DNA of 64,000 nucleotides from Aporrectodea caliginosa (lineage: Eukaryota; Annelida; Clitellata; Crassiclitellata; Lumbricidae): assembly GCA_020284085.1 (NCBI GenBank), contig JACEVL010000943.1, positions 97,501 to 161,500 on the forward strand, written 5' to 3'. Positions within the stretch are counted from its first letter, which is position 1. Each line of letters begins with the position of its first letter. Under the pieces are notes generated by a model that worked only from the letters and a program-made list of their open reading frames with translations, ran no database searches and had not been told where the DNA came from. Of the stretch, positions 11,801 through 20,829 are shown piece after piece. The translations under genes were made by a program, and so were the position numbers.

Positions 11801-14800
11801 TATGCGAAGTGGTTGAAATGTGAAGTTTCTAAAACTAGCCTACTGATCATAGGAAATAGTGTCTTTGACAAAATTGCAAAACATCCAGATATCATCTAAA
11901 ATCAGTTAGTTGCAAAATAAATGTAGTGCATCAAAAACTAAAACAACAACCATATTTCACCTACCTTCAGATAAATCTGATGCATCGCTTGCGCCATCTT
12001 CATCTTCGCCATCATCATCATCATCCTCATCATCAGATGACTCATCAGTTGAAGAAAAGATAGATGCATCACTTTCACTGTTTGACAGATCCTGGGTCTA
12101 AGCTCAGTGAAAACAGTTTCAGAAGAATTCATCAAATAGAGGTAAAGAAGTTTTCAGTTTAGCTTGGCCACTTCATCATTACAGGTACATCAACGGAGAT
12201 TTTACATTAGACTGAAATTATTACATTAGAGTTAATGTATACATGTAGGTACATACATATATATTTACTAATATGTATTATGTATGTATGCATGAGTATT
12301 TACTAATATGTATTATGTATGTATGCATGTACGAGTATGTATGTATGCATGTGGACAATAATTACTAATGCACCTTTCAAGTACATCACAAAGCACTGAT
12401 ATCATGTGACTAATGCTGAGTCGCCAATTTTTGAACATGAATCTGCACAGGAATTTTCCAAGATGTAAAGTGACCAGTCGGCAGGCATTGGTAAACTCCA
12501 GCTGTGCGTGTTATTGGTGGCACGGCACTGGGGCACACCTTAAGCCCAATGATAAGGCAATAATTTCGGTCCACTGCAAGCGTGTGTCTTGGCAAGTGGT
12601 TATTCTTTCCTGTTAATTTTGACAATGGAAATACTTACTGTCATGACTGAACTGGTTTCTGAATTAATTATACAACAGAAAACCAAAAGTACTGTGTATT
12701 TTCTCAAGTTAACATTATGTTTTCTGTTGCATAATAAATTTTCAAACACCAGTTCAGTCATGAGAGTACTTCTATTATCAACATTAAAAGGAAAGAAATA
12801 AACACTTGCCAAGATACACGCTTGCAGTTAACATCAATTGAGTTAAAAACCCAGATGTGTTTACAATTCAAAGCTCAATCCGTAACAAACTTGGAAGGTT
12901 GCTGATAAACCACTCTCACTATAAGATTTCTGTTAATTTCAATGAATGAAACATTGCTCACTGTAGTCCAGTCATGCTGTGTCAGATGACTAATGACTTC
13001 TGACTGCAACTGAAAGGAATCGCCACACGCAAGGCAAGTGAACTCTTCAGGATTGCAGACGAAGTTTTGTTTATGTGAACATATCAGAAGATGAGCAACA
13101 AGTTCAGAAACTTCACTGTGCTCATTCGAGCAATCCTGAAAAAAGCAACGTTAATTTTTGAGAGGTTTTGTTCAGATGTGCCCAAAAACCTGTTGGAAAA
13201 CTCTATGCCCTAAAGATGAATTACTTGAAGTGGCTGTTTTAATAACATACATTAATTTAAATAGTATCCTAAACAAGTCCAATATAGCTTCTTTTAACAT
13301 CCTCTTCCCAAAAAAAGCTAAGTCCTGCTAAAAAGATAGTGCATTACCAGGCAAAGTTTTTAGTTGGATATCCAAATTTTCTTACATGACATCTTAAAGA
13401 TGTTTTATTTTAACTCCAAATCAATATAAAACTGATTTATATTTTTAAAAACATTCTCAGCATTCCTTCACAAATGGCCCCTATTTCACATGGAGCAACC
13501 AAACTATAAATGAACATCAGCATCCTGAACTGGTTTATCTTGAATTTAGCGCTGAAGATCCTGGTGCAGACTTTGACATCAGATGGTAGGAGATGATATT
13601 TGGCCAAAACTTAATTGCTGTAGTAACTTCTGAGTTTCTAGCTACATATGATACTTGATAAATAAAACATCACATATAAAAGTCAAAAGTTATAGCATAA
13701 TATGACTTATGCTGCACAAAGTTTCGACATATAACGTCACTTATTTTATATATTAACTAGAGATTTCAGGAAACTTATTCTTCTCCATTGTCAAATCAAT
13801 GCAGTGAAGTAATATTTTGATTAATTCTACATAACTGCACAATAGCATGTTAAACATTTAAAACTATCATACCAAGTTAATGTTCACAAAGAACATAAAA
13901 ATAATAAGTTGATCGATACCTGATAACAGCATGTCAGTTTATTGAGTTTCTTCATTTTGTCATGGAACTTCTCCATGAAGTCAGCAGGAAATGCCTCATG
14001 TGGGCAAATGTATTGTAGCTAGAAAATAAAATATAAAAAGTCAAACTTCATAAATGTTCGTACTATCTCTGTACTTGGTACTAACATGTGCTGGACATGG
14101 TTAATTATGTCCGAGATACAGGGAACACAGCAAACGAACAGTAATCAGACATAAAAGGGACATAGTGAGTAATGGGAGAGGAAAATATGAGAAAGTAAAG
14201 CAAAGATAAACTCAATAATACCTTAGAATAAGAAGCAGAACTGCTGGTTGGCACTAAATCTGTTGTCAGTTCCCGGAGTTTACTCCTTGCCCTGCAGAAA
14301 ATGAACAAACTCTTCTTAACAATGCTAATTAATTTATTTACTTATCCATAAGTGAGCTAAGAAACTGCGTCTGTGCGACTGTTCCACGCTCCAAACCAAC
14401 ATTCCAATTTCCATGGCAAATGCTCAACCAATTTGTATGCAAACTACACAAGCTTCCCATATTACATACCATGAATGCTCATCAGGTTCTCAGTGATGTC
14501 GCACACATTTCTAGACTTGGTTTTACTGTAGCTATTTGTGTAAAATTTTAGTTATTGTAGTGAAAATGTAGTAACTTATACCTGTTTGCAATTAAAGTTT
14601 GAATAATAATTATATGCTGTTTGTTGGTTTATTCTTCCATGCATAGCAGATCTAAAAGCCTTATTTAAACTTTTTAATATGCCAAGCGAATGACCATCAC
14701 ATCTTCAGATATTTCGTCACTACAGTTAGTAGTTTACTCCACCAGAGAGCTTGTGGTTAAAGTGTAGCTGTTGCTAGAAACTGTGTCGGCTTTCAGCGAT

Positions 14801-17800
14801 TCTCAAGCCATCAAGTCTATTAAAATTTAGAAAATACATGACATTCAGTCGAATCTCAGGTACGTTCAGTTGGCTGATGGCCAGATACATTTAGAACAAC
14901 GTTTCATCTGGCCGTTTCTAGATTAAATTATCTCTGCACTCGTTTGACAAAAGCAATACACGGAATAACCGACTTATCAAATTTACTGCAAGCTCAACTA
15001 CTCATTAAAATATACAAGTTCCCTAAGTTAGAGCAGTTTAAGTTCAGGTAACAGCATGCATACTACACTTGCACAATGCACATTTGATCATTTTAATCAT
15101 AGATGTATCTAACATCTCTTGCTAAGAGACTCATCAGAGGAGCTTCCAACCTAATGAGAGACATCCAGGATCAAACAGAATATTTTTAAAGCACTTATAG
15201 AATACAGGTAAAAGAGATAAAGGAGCTTATGTTGTAAGGTGCTACGCAATGTATTCCAGCATGTTTGACCAACCATAGCAAAGCTTCTGTGCTGCACCAT
15301 GGAAGATTTGTCTGGGGAACAACCAGATCCCCCTGTGCAGCAAAGAGAAGAAATGTATGGCCAGGAATGACTGAGGTGGATACATACCGATATATAACTC
15401 ACTGAGTGATGAAGCACAGATTTAGCACAAGAAAATCAACTTGTGCTTATTTTAAACTATTAAATGATAAGCATCAAAATCTTAAGCTCAATGCATTTGT
15501 GCATCAGCAACCAGTGTAATTCCTCCTGCATGAGGCTGGATATATGCCCAAAACCCACCAGTCAGCCAGCATGCAATATTTAGGACAGGTGGCATTTGAT
15601 AACTCTGGTGAATAGTACATTATTTTAAAATATGGCATGGTTGTGATACTGAAACTGAATGGGTCAAAGAGGTAAAAAAACTATTTTAAAAGCACCAAGA
15701 AACTCCTTAAAACACAAGTCCAGATCTTACTTGACAGCTGCTCGTCTCAACGATCGACCCGTCTTGGATGATACTTCAGTAGCAGGCAAATCAGCCATTT
15801 TATTTGCCATCCGTTCCGCCCTTGCCTTCTCTGCCTCCACTTTACGTTTGTGCATATATCGGATATGAGCATCATACGACATCACTCGCACATTCTTCCC
15901 ACACAACTCACAGTCAACTCTTTCCTCCTGTACAACATGTGAAGCATCACTCTATAAGTACCTTAACTCAAAAGTCTAACGTTTTAAGTTAAGGTACTTT
16001 TTGTTTAGTTTGTTTCAGTTGTGTATTATACAATCATACAGTACACCTCATTTCTGCACTGTAAATACTGCCAAAGATTATCCAGAAAAAGGCCAATCCA
16101 GCCTCAGTGGGTCCATGTGACCCGTTTGGATTGATCTTATGACTTTTGCATCATTTACTGGAAGTTTTGGAGTTTGAACTGACTGCTCTTATTGTGATAT
16201 TATGGTGTTGATGCTCTGTCAATAGCTGTCAATAATAAAATCAATATCAGAGTCGAGATGAATTACAGTCTTGCTTAGATAAGAGTCAAATGCTTAGACA
16301 CCTGTCAACCAATAATTTAATTACAGAGTATAGCTACTTTCAAGTCCTCTGACGGTGATATTTTGGTAGCAGTCGATAAAGTATGACCATCATTTTACAG
16401 TTACCAATAATACCCAACTGCAATGCTCTCATGGCTTCAATAGCAATGAACTGACACCTGCATGATACATATGAAACCCAAATGAAAGTTATATGAAAGT
16501 GCGACCAGTAGAAAGAGTTGCCTGATACAATTATCACCAATTCATAAGCTAAACAGAAACATGACATGTCAAACTGTATTACAAATTAAATTTTGACTCA
16601 CCTCACGGCCACACCACTTGATGTGGTTCTTATATAATGCAAATGTGTTACACAACTTGTCACATTTTAGACATCTGATTGATTTCAACATTTTGCAGCT
16701 ACCAAGCTCATCCAATTTTCCTTCAGGACAAGCAGAAGTCCACTGCAACAACACATCAGCAAATATTATATGATATGTGTGTATGTATGTATCTGGATAT
16801 TTAGTGTCTTTTACAGAACTTTACAAAGGCATTTATACATGGCAATCTAACATGTATTGTTTACTAATCACAAATGAACTAAGTATGCATGACTAAACAA
16901 TCAACAAGACAACCCTGATACCTTACGACCACAGTAGACTGCCAAGCAATCTAACCACCTCTATGTGTTTTGGGTGACATTTGAATCAACTACAACAGAT
17001 GTTCCTTCTAATTCTGGATCATGAATGCCTGAGAAACAGCAGGATCTTCATTCCCACCTCATTAGAACCTGAAAAATCTTACCCAGACAGCTATGCCCAA
17101 GATAACAAAGACAAATGATATCTACATTACATGTAATTCAAGACACAAGCATCATAACTTACTTCACTTTCCTCTCATTCATTACGTTAATATAGCGATA
17201 CAAATGTTAAACTGTCAGAAAGAAATCACGCTTAGAGTCATAGTTGACCCTACTCTCACTTTCAAGCATGTTTAATTGTTTATGTTGCCTGTAAACTGCC
17301 TTTTTCCATCTTAGAGTCATGAGGCTCAATTGACCTGCTCTTACCAACTATATGACCACTTCTACTGTTGTTGCTCTTGTTAAATTGGCTTATGCTAATT
17401 CCATTCTTTAATAATAGCATGTAATATGGATTTCTTTTGTCTCGATTATCTTCATTATAGCTGTCTGGGTAATTAACAATATCAAAGAATACAACAGGTG
17501 AAGAACTTGACGGCCCTAGTAGCAAACTGTCATCCATTGGTCGTCTGTCACAATTCCACTGGTTCCCTATCTCAAGGCATAATGATTTTAAAATGGCTGA
17601 TATAACCAATCAGCTCCTTCACACTCACCAACCTGCTTACCACCAATCCACAATTGACGTCCCTGCCCATATCAAATGATCCAATGATGCTTTGTCAACC
17701 TTGTGCTGGTAAGGTTATTGGTGCATTGGGTTTTAGCTCAGCCTCACCCACTGTCTGGAATGAAATACCTTTACTTACAACGTCAGCCTCAACAATCTCA

Positions 17801-20742
17801 TCCTTCAAGTGACAGCTCTGATTCAAGTATTGAACTCTCAATTATTCATCAATTATTCAATATTCACTCAACAACAGATTCTTCCTCACAACGCAGATCA
17901 TTTCTGCCTTAGCTAGAAAGAAACTCTGCCATGGCTTAAACCCTAACCACAGATGCCTGCTTGCTTTCAATTCAGAATTACAACTAATACAACTGCATTT
18001 TTGTGTTCTCCTTACAAGGCAGCATAAGAGAAAAATCCAAACTGCTCACATCACTGTTACTCAGTGCACTTCTCAAATACCTACTCAAATCAAAGTTATA
18101 ATAGCTCCAAGTTCTGCAAAGCTGATACAGCGTGATCTAGTTTACATGCTCCTGGTTTACACGCCATCTCGCTAAACGGTGTTACATCCACAAAGCAACT
18201 AACTTAACACACCATACTGGTTAATGCGTTGTACAATAACTACATCGTAGCGCTAAATACTGACTTTTCAGCATATTATCCTTTTTGATGCACAGCCTGG
18301 TTTTCATGCTGTATCAAACGACTTTGCATTAAAGAGTCCACACTGTATCTGTCTCATCCTACCACCACAATAACTTAACTTCCATCATTTCTAAGAGTTT
18401 TCATTCCAAGTAATGCAGTATAATCAAACCAAGAGCCTCACCAAATAGCAGTACTTCTACAAGATTTATTAGTCACAAATACAAAAGGTTTCCTGAGAGA
18501 AGAGACTTACGATTCGATGATGCTTTGCTGCCATATGGGTCCTCAATCCAGACGCATTGTTTTTAACTTCCTCACAGTGAAAACAAGGAAATTTCTTCCA
18601 ATGAAAACAAAGATAAACATTATTAAAATATAAATTAAGAAAATAGATCTTCATCCCAATGCTGCTTTCTAAATTAAAGTGAACACGACACTTAAAAAAC
18701 AGGGATAACTGGCCAGTCTTCTCTCAAAATATCTGATCCTCTCACCAACAGCTTACAGTCCATGCACTTATTTTATAGCGGAGTTTGCTAAAGGGCACCA
18801 GAAGAACGTAAATTCTTAATTAGCAGGTGCACCACAGCTGATTAATTCAACTGTAATTAATCAACTAACTTAAGCCAGTGACTTAACCAAATAGAAATGG
18901 AACGTTAAAAGCTGTCTTATGAGCTAAACACCTCTTCTTATGCACAATTTTTTGCTAGAAGATACTGCAGAACAGCATATCGATACAAAATGTTAGTTTT
19001 TACAGGTATAAAATAAATTTTGGCAAGTCATTTCTTAATGTGTCAGAATTCTAATGAAGTTTAGTACTAGTAAACCTTCTGTGTAAATTAGGCATCAAAA
19101 TTAAATATATAAAAATACTTTAATAACAGACTCTCGAGTACAAAATAATAAAAGCACAAATTGGTATTCATCAAACAAATTTGATGTTCAGAGATATTGA
19201 AACTTCATTTGCCATTATGCATAAACAAATGTTAAGCAATTTTGCTAGATATCAGTCAAACATTGCAATCAATTGAAGCTGAATTAGTCTGAGAGACAAA
19301 GATATAAGGTCAATGTACAGATACTTTAGTGACCAATGAAACCATACCTTGCTATTCTCTTCTGAGCCAGACTGCTCAGGCATACTAGATTCGTCCAATG
19401 GCAACTGCTGCTCAGATTCGTCCAATGGCAACTGCTGCTCAGTGTCTGAAGTTTTCCTTGATCGTCTTCGATTTGTTTGACGTTTCACTTTCTTAAATTC
19501 TTTCTCCTCAAACAGTATAGAAGACTCCTGAGTACAAAATAATAAAAGCACAAAATTAGTATTCATCAGACCGGAGTTTCCTTGTTAATGACATCAGCTA
19601 TTTACTGCCTGTAACAAGTTGCATCTGTGACAGCTTGGTTCATGATTAAACGAATATTGATCAAACAAATTTGACCTTCATAGAGATATTAAAACTTCAT
19701 ATGCCATTATGCATAAAAGCATCTTAAGCAATTTTGCTAAATATCAGTCAAAAATTGCAATCAATCAAAGCTGAATTGGTTTGACAGACAAAGATATAAG
19801 ATCAATGTACAGATACTTTAGTGATCAATATAACCATACCTTGCTATTCTCTTCTGAGCCAGACTGCTCAGCGATACTGGATTCGTCGAATGGCAACTGC
19901 TGCTCAGTGTCTGACATTTTCCTTGATTGCCTTCGATTTGTTTGACGTTTCACTTTCTTACATACTTTCTCGTCAAACAGTTTAGAACCATTTCCACTGA
20001 TGCTAACAGATAAATTGTTTCTTGACTCTTGCTCACAACTAGCCTCCAAATCTTCATGGTCGGTCAACATGTCGCATTTCTTCCTACGAACTGAGCGTGT
20101 CCCTTTTACTACAGGTAAGCTTACTACACTAACATCAGCCTGATGATCTGAGGTTTCAAGTGTGCTGTCTAGCATTTTTTCTGAAGCTGATAATCTTGGT
20201 CGCTTGGACTTGGTGCAAACAGCCTTCTCAATTATAAAATCATCTGTCCATTTCATTGCTCTTTTAGTACGTTGTGATTTTCTTGAACAAGGTGTTGAAG
20301 CTTTTAAAAATTCAGTCCCGTGTGCCAAAATGTCTGAGTCATCTAAATTTATGTCCTTAACAACTGAATCTACAAAATCCACATCTGTGACTTTTGATTC
20401 ATTCCAGTCTGCATCTTTATTATTTCTCTGCTTACTGTGAGGCAAATCATGTGTGTCATCTGGGTCACCAGTATTTTTATTCAAATCAACTTGACTTGTA
20501 CGTTGCCTTCTCCGCTGTGACTTCCTTCCACTACTCTGTGAATTCACTAAATTCTGAAAAGGAGATGACAAGCTTTGCTTTCCTACATTGTCAGTAGCAC
20601 TGATGTCAAAGTCATCCATACTGTTTTCTTCCAAATCATTCTTTGGTGTAGATGGTTTTGACTGTTGTTCACTGTCTATAATCCTTCCATTTGTGTTAAC
20701 ATCAGACTTTTGCTTACGTCCTTTTTTTCTGCTGAATGACAT
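2777..20742 (-). CDS. GTF3C2: TFIIIC subunit 2-like (TFIIIC110) with N-terminal zinc fingers, multi-exon gene
   Basis: In known family members this is a WD-repeat subunit of TFIIIC, the nuclear factor that binds the B box of tRNA-type RNA polymerase III promoters. I joined coding exons by eye: 20742-19840, 19527-19348, 18594-18511, 16742-16602, 15927-15731, 14291-14222, 14018-13920, 13135-12962, 12091-11965, 11167-11026, 10603-10488, 10293-10273, 8989-8800, 8326-8206, 6948-6887, 6416-6315, 6052-5994, 5757-5686, 5156-4982, 4313-4182, then probably 4020-3958 and 2890-2777. Phases agree from the first to the twentieth (about 1055 residues). Residues 1-360 are basic and Ser-rich, 361-615 hold C2H2-like fingers, 616-660 are acidic, and 750 onward matches the TFIIIC110 core, e.g. 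GGPVWALAWCPVP and GLLAIASHSGDV. Human TFIIIC110, as I remember it, has no C2H2 fingers. The C-terminal exon was not found. Two adjacent genes remain possible but need an extra start and stop. Confidence 0.82.
3105..3565 (-). mobile_element. LINE 3'-end relic
   Basis: At the low-coordinate end the minus strand reads GGCGCTATATAAAAC followed by an ATA/ATT-rich tail, the same tail seen at 25.8, 36.9, 53.6 and 63.2 kb. The high end carries an AATAAACGAATATTATT string on the plus strand, possibly a second relic. No coding frame survives. Confidence 0.5.
3958..4020 (-). CDS. GTF3C2: Probable exon 21
   Basis: 63 nt with donor AACAG|GTAAGA and a weak acceptor GTAAAG. In the frame set by exon 20 it reads LLHHQGLFVHHWFHYHMQPN, which could be the G-I-H-Y-x-D region. 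It ends in phase 2, which does not fit the next exon I can see. Confidence 0.45.
4182..4313 (-). CDS. GTF3C2: Exon 20, last clearly assigned WD blade
   Basis: 132 nt, phase 2 to phase 2, acceptor AAATAG and donor TACCT|GTAAGC. Reads LVKLWDLTEPECPLTIYHNT then WPINSTSTFTCSGDECYL, matching K-F-W-D-L and the D-N-C-Y motif of the family. Confidence 0.9.
4982..5156 (-). CDS. GTF3C2: Exon 19, WD blades
   Basis: 175 nt, phase 1 to phase 2, acceptor CCAAG and donor ACAG|GTTAGC. Contains TTSLWDLN, then LFPFQSIRSHVWPVKGVAFC and LIVTCSADR, matching the family's F-W-N-L ... P-F-Q-x-x-x-A-H ... S-A-G-S-D-R stretch almost motif for motif. The best single exon for identifying the gene. Confidence 0.92.
5686..5757 (-). 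CDS. GTF3C2: Exon 18, WD segment
   Basis: 72 nt, phase 1 to phase 1, acceptor AACAG and donor GATG|GTAAAT. Reads CPCLCLDWHWKEQCGMLMAG then FADG, aligned with CLSLAW ... AAGYYNG of the vertebrate protein. Confidence 0.85.
5994..6052 (-). CDS. GTF3C2: Exon 17, WD segment
   Basis: 59 nt (55 nt if the acceptor 4 bases in is used), ending phase 1 at TCAG|GTTACA. Reads GAVLIRFSDLPENKNCAS. Its phase 1 end joins the next exon to give V-C-P-C-L-C-L-D-W, the CLSLAW-type strand of TFIIIC110. Confidence 0.78.
6315..6416 (-). CDS. GTF3C2: Exon 16, WD segment, 3' end uncertain
   Basis: Acceptor TTGCAG|CGTTCC. Encodes SVPKCFSVSSERQ and then VKLYRATPVATLK, which fits the Y-x-V-x-x-VATL strand of the family. 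The donor is not clear: CA|GTTCCT at 6315 and GAA|GTTTTC a few bases further both keep frame with alternative acceptors of exon 17. Confidence 0.75.
6887..6948 (-). CDS. GTF3C2: Exon 15, WD segment
   Basis: 62 nt, phase 0 to phase 2, acceptor TTGCAG and donor AAG|GTTCTT (weak at positions +3 to +6). Reads LSRIGLLAIASHSGDVHIL, closely matching the GLLALA-type strand of TFIIIC110. Confidence 0.82.
8206..8326 (-). CDS. GTF3C2: Exon 14, WD segment
   Basis: 121 nt, phase 2 to phase 0, donor CAA|GTGAGT. Contains LLLDCGPIWEMKWCPTGSWN, the family's second blade entry (Gly, Trp, Asp/Glu, then W/F-C-P-x-G). Confidence 0.88.
8800..8989 (-). CDS. GTF3C2: Exon 13, first WD blade of TFIIIC110
   Basis: 190 nt, phase 1 to phase 2, donor CAAAA|GTATGG. 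Encodes VGGPVWALAWCPVPPDG, then a blade ending ALIQLWRF, closely resembling the first propeller segment of TFIIIC110. The donor choice is supported because its phase 2 end is completed by exon 14. Confidence 0.9.
9313..10068 (+). mobile_element. Non-autonomous Helitron-like element, 756 bp
   Basis: Starts TCTATATTATAATCC directly after an A and ends GCTAG directly before a T, as expected for insertion between A and T. Just before the end is a GC-rich hairpin-like motif (GGGCAAACGCCGGG). There is no target duplication and no inverted terminal repeat. It lies in the intron between exons 12 and 13 of the TFIIIC gene. The short open frame inside is not a known protein. Confidence 0.75.
10273..10293 (-). 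CDS. GTF3C2: Exon 12, 21-nt microexon
   Basis: Only 21 nt, phase 1 to phase 1, between TTACAG and TTG|GTATGT. It adds DVLDQYV and links exon 11 to the exon starting DSYNINVGGPVW. Both neighbours are phase 1 here, so skipping it also keeps frame; including it better matches the length of the family linker. Confidence 0.6.
10488..10603 (-). CDS. GTF3C2: Exon 11
   Basis: 116 nt, phase 2 to phase 1, acceptor ATTCAG and donor AATG|GTAAAG. The peptide begins EESHYLPQNPG, resembling the PYLPQ-containing segment of TFIIIC110 ahead of the first blade. Confidence 0.78.
11026..11167 (-). CDS. GTF3C2: Exon 10, basic patch and start of TFIIIC110 homology
   Basis: 142 nt, phase 1 to phase 2, acceptor CCAG|GAGCC and donor GCAGC|GTAAGA. 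Begins ARRSKRKKKKRRM, probably a nuclear localisation signal, then a Trp-containing segment (HCWSNLFPNWE) resembling the region just before the WD core of TFIIIC110. Confidence 0.78.
11965..12091 (-). CDS. GTF3C2: Exon 9, acidic Asp/Glu/Ser stretch
   Basis: 127 nt, phase 0 to phase 1, acceptor CCCAG|GAT and donor GAAG|GTAGGT. Encodes about 42 residues dominated by Asp, Glu and Ser, including DDEDDDDDGEDEDG. An acidic block also precedes the WD core in vertebrate TFIIIC110. The codons are mostly GAT/GAA repeats, so the exon also looks like a short trinucleotide tract. Confidence 0.75.
12243..12352. repeat. ATGT-rich short tandem duplication
   Basis: A block of about 40-50 bp containing TTTACTAATATGTATTATG and GTATGTATGCATG occurs twice in a row in the intron before exon 9. 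Simple-sequence expansion is the likely origin. Confidence 0.7.
12573..12828. repeat. Long imperfect inverted repeat (foldback hairpin)
   Basis: The sequence from ACTGCAAGCGTGTGTCTTGG runs about 115 bases and is followed, after a short spacer near 12695-12712, by its near-complement ending at 12828. Both arms carry CATGACTGAACTGG and CAACAGAAAAC. It lies in the intron (or alternative 3' UTR) after exon 8, so the transcript could fold into a long duplex. Probably a foldback MITE. Confidence 0.85.
12875..12961 (-). CDS. Alternative 3' extension of exon 8 with stop codon
   Basis: If the donor at 12962 is skipped, the frame continues for 28 codons (ending KFVTD) to a TGA at 12875-12877, giving a zinc-finger-only protein of about 644 residues. 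I see no AATAAA on the minus strand between this stop and exon 9, so efficient polyadenylation here is doubtful. This is either an alternative isoform or simply intron. Confidence 0.4.
   Translation of the reverse strand: MSNVSFIEINRNLIVRVVYQQPSKFVTD
12962..13135 (-). CDS. GTF3C2: Exon 8, C2H2 zinc finger, long-form donor
   Basis: Fifty-eight codons if the internal donor ACA|GTGAGC is used, phase 0 to phase 0, acceptor TTTCAG. Contains C-L-A-C-G-D-S-F with H-L-T-Q-H, a regular finger, and an upstream HLLICSH pair. Splicing here joins the fingers in frame to the acidic exon 9. Reading through instead adds 28 codons and stops at 12875. Confidence 0.72.
13920..14018 (-). CDS. GTF3C2: Exon 7, Cys/His-containing exon
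   Basis: Thirty-three codons, phase 0 to phase 0, acceptor TTTTCTAG and donor CAG|GTATCG. Contains C-P-H near its start, a basic helix-like middle and T-C-C near its end. It may complete an irregular zinc site with exon 8. Confidence 0.72.
14222..14291 (-). CDS. GTF3C2: Exon 6, short linker exon
   Basis: 70 nt, phase 2 to phase 0, acceptor CTGCAG and donor AAG|GTATTA. Encodes ARSKLRELTTDLVPTSSS and a few more residues, with no recognisable domain. Confidence 0.72.
15100..15420 (-). mobile_element. LINE 3' fragment, reverse transcriptase C-terminus
   Basis: The minus strand keeps traces of the C-terminal tail of a CR1/L2-like polyprotein (the GDRAF...A-P-x-L-W-N-x-L type segment, here badly decayed). 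The lower end carries GAAGCTCCTCTGATGAG, also found at 52.2 kb. It lies in the intron between exons 5 and 6. Confidence 0.55.
15731..15927 (-). CDS. GTF3C2: Exon 5, C2H2 finger followed by a basic helix-like stretch
   Basis: 197 nt, phase 0 to phase 2, between GTACAG|GAGGAA and GTCAA|GTAAGA. Holds C-E-L-C with H-I-R-Y-M-H, then about 35 residues rich in Lys, Arg, Ala and Glu. The phase-2 end is completed exactly by the next exon. Confidence 0.8.
15956..15999. repeat. Perfect 13-bp hairpin
   Basis: AAGTACCTTAACT at 15956-15968 is exactly complementary to AGTTAAGGTACTT at 15987-15999, with an 18-base loop. It sits about 30 bp before exon 5 on the transcribed (minus) strand and could mask that acceptor region. 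Confidence 0.85.
16602..16742 (-). CDS. GTF3C2: Exon 4, zinc finger of C2HC type
   Basis: Forty-seven codons, phase 0 to phase 0, acceptor TTGCAG and donor GAG|GTGAGT. The finger reads C-L-K-C ... H-I-K-W-C, so the fourth ligand is Cys rather than His. Confidence 0.78.
18511..18594 (-). CDS. GTF3C2: Exon 3, C2H2 zinc finger
   Basis: Twenty-eight codons, phase 0 to phase 0, donor ATC|GTAAGT. Encodes one finger with Cys pair C-F-H-C, a 12-residue spacer, and the histidine pair in HMAAKH. It probably contacts DNA or another protein. Confidence 0.8.
19130..20030 (-). repeat. Tandem duplication spanning exon 2 and the end of exon 1
   Basis: Two similar units, about 19130-19521 and 19522-20030, each contain the intron segment with TGTACAGATACTTTAGTGA, the donor AAG|GTATGG and the KKVKRQTNRR coding block. 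The second carries roughly 80 extra bases near 19570-19650. This created exon 2 from the tail of exon 1. Confidence 0.85.
19348..19527 (-). CDS. GTF3C2: Exon 2, tandem duplicate of the end of exon 1
   Basis: Sixty codons, phase 0 at both ends, between CAG|GAGTC and AAG|GTATGG. It repeats the last 50 or so residues of exon 1: both contain KKVKRQTNRR, SDTEQQLP and EQSGSEENSK and use the same donor. Within this exon a 27-bp block (19388-19414 and 19415-19441) is repeated exactly, doubling EQQLPLDES. Because it is in phase it can be included or skipped without changing frame. Confidence 0.8.
19840..20742 (-). CDS. GTF3C2: Exon 1 (coding start), basic Ser/Lys-rich region
   Basis: Opens at ATG 20742 and runs 301 codons to a donor reading AAG|GTATGG, phase 0. 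It is the longest open stretch in the first 30 kb that is not low complexity. The protein is charged and looks disordered, with recurring basic patches built on R-K-S-Q-R (near residues 72-82 and 153-160), suggesting a nuclear, DNA-associated tail. A candidate acceptor lies about 50-60 bases before the ATG, so an untranslated first exon probably sits upstream. I see no folded domain. Confidence 0.8.
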
Positions 20743-20829
20743 CTTGACAGAGTCCAGAAACTCAGCTCTCAGTAGCTGACTGATGACAATGAATTTTCTG
20801 CAATGCTGCCACTTTTAAATCTTTCAGTC

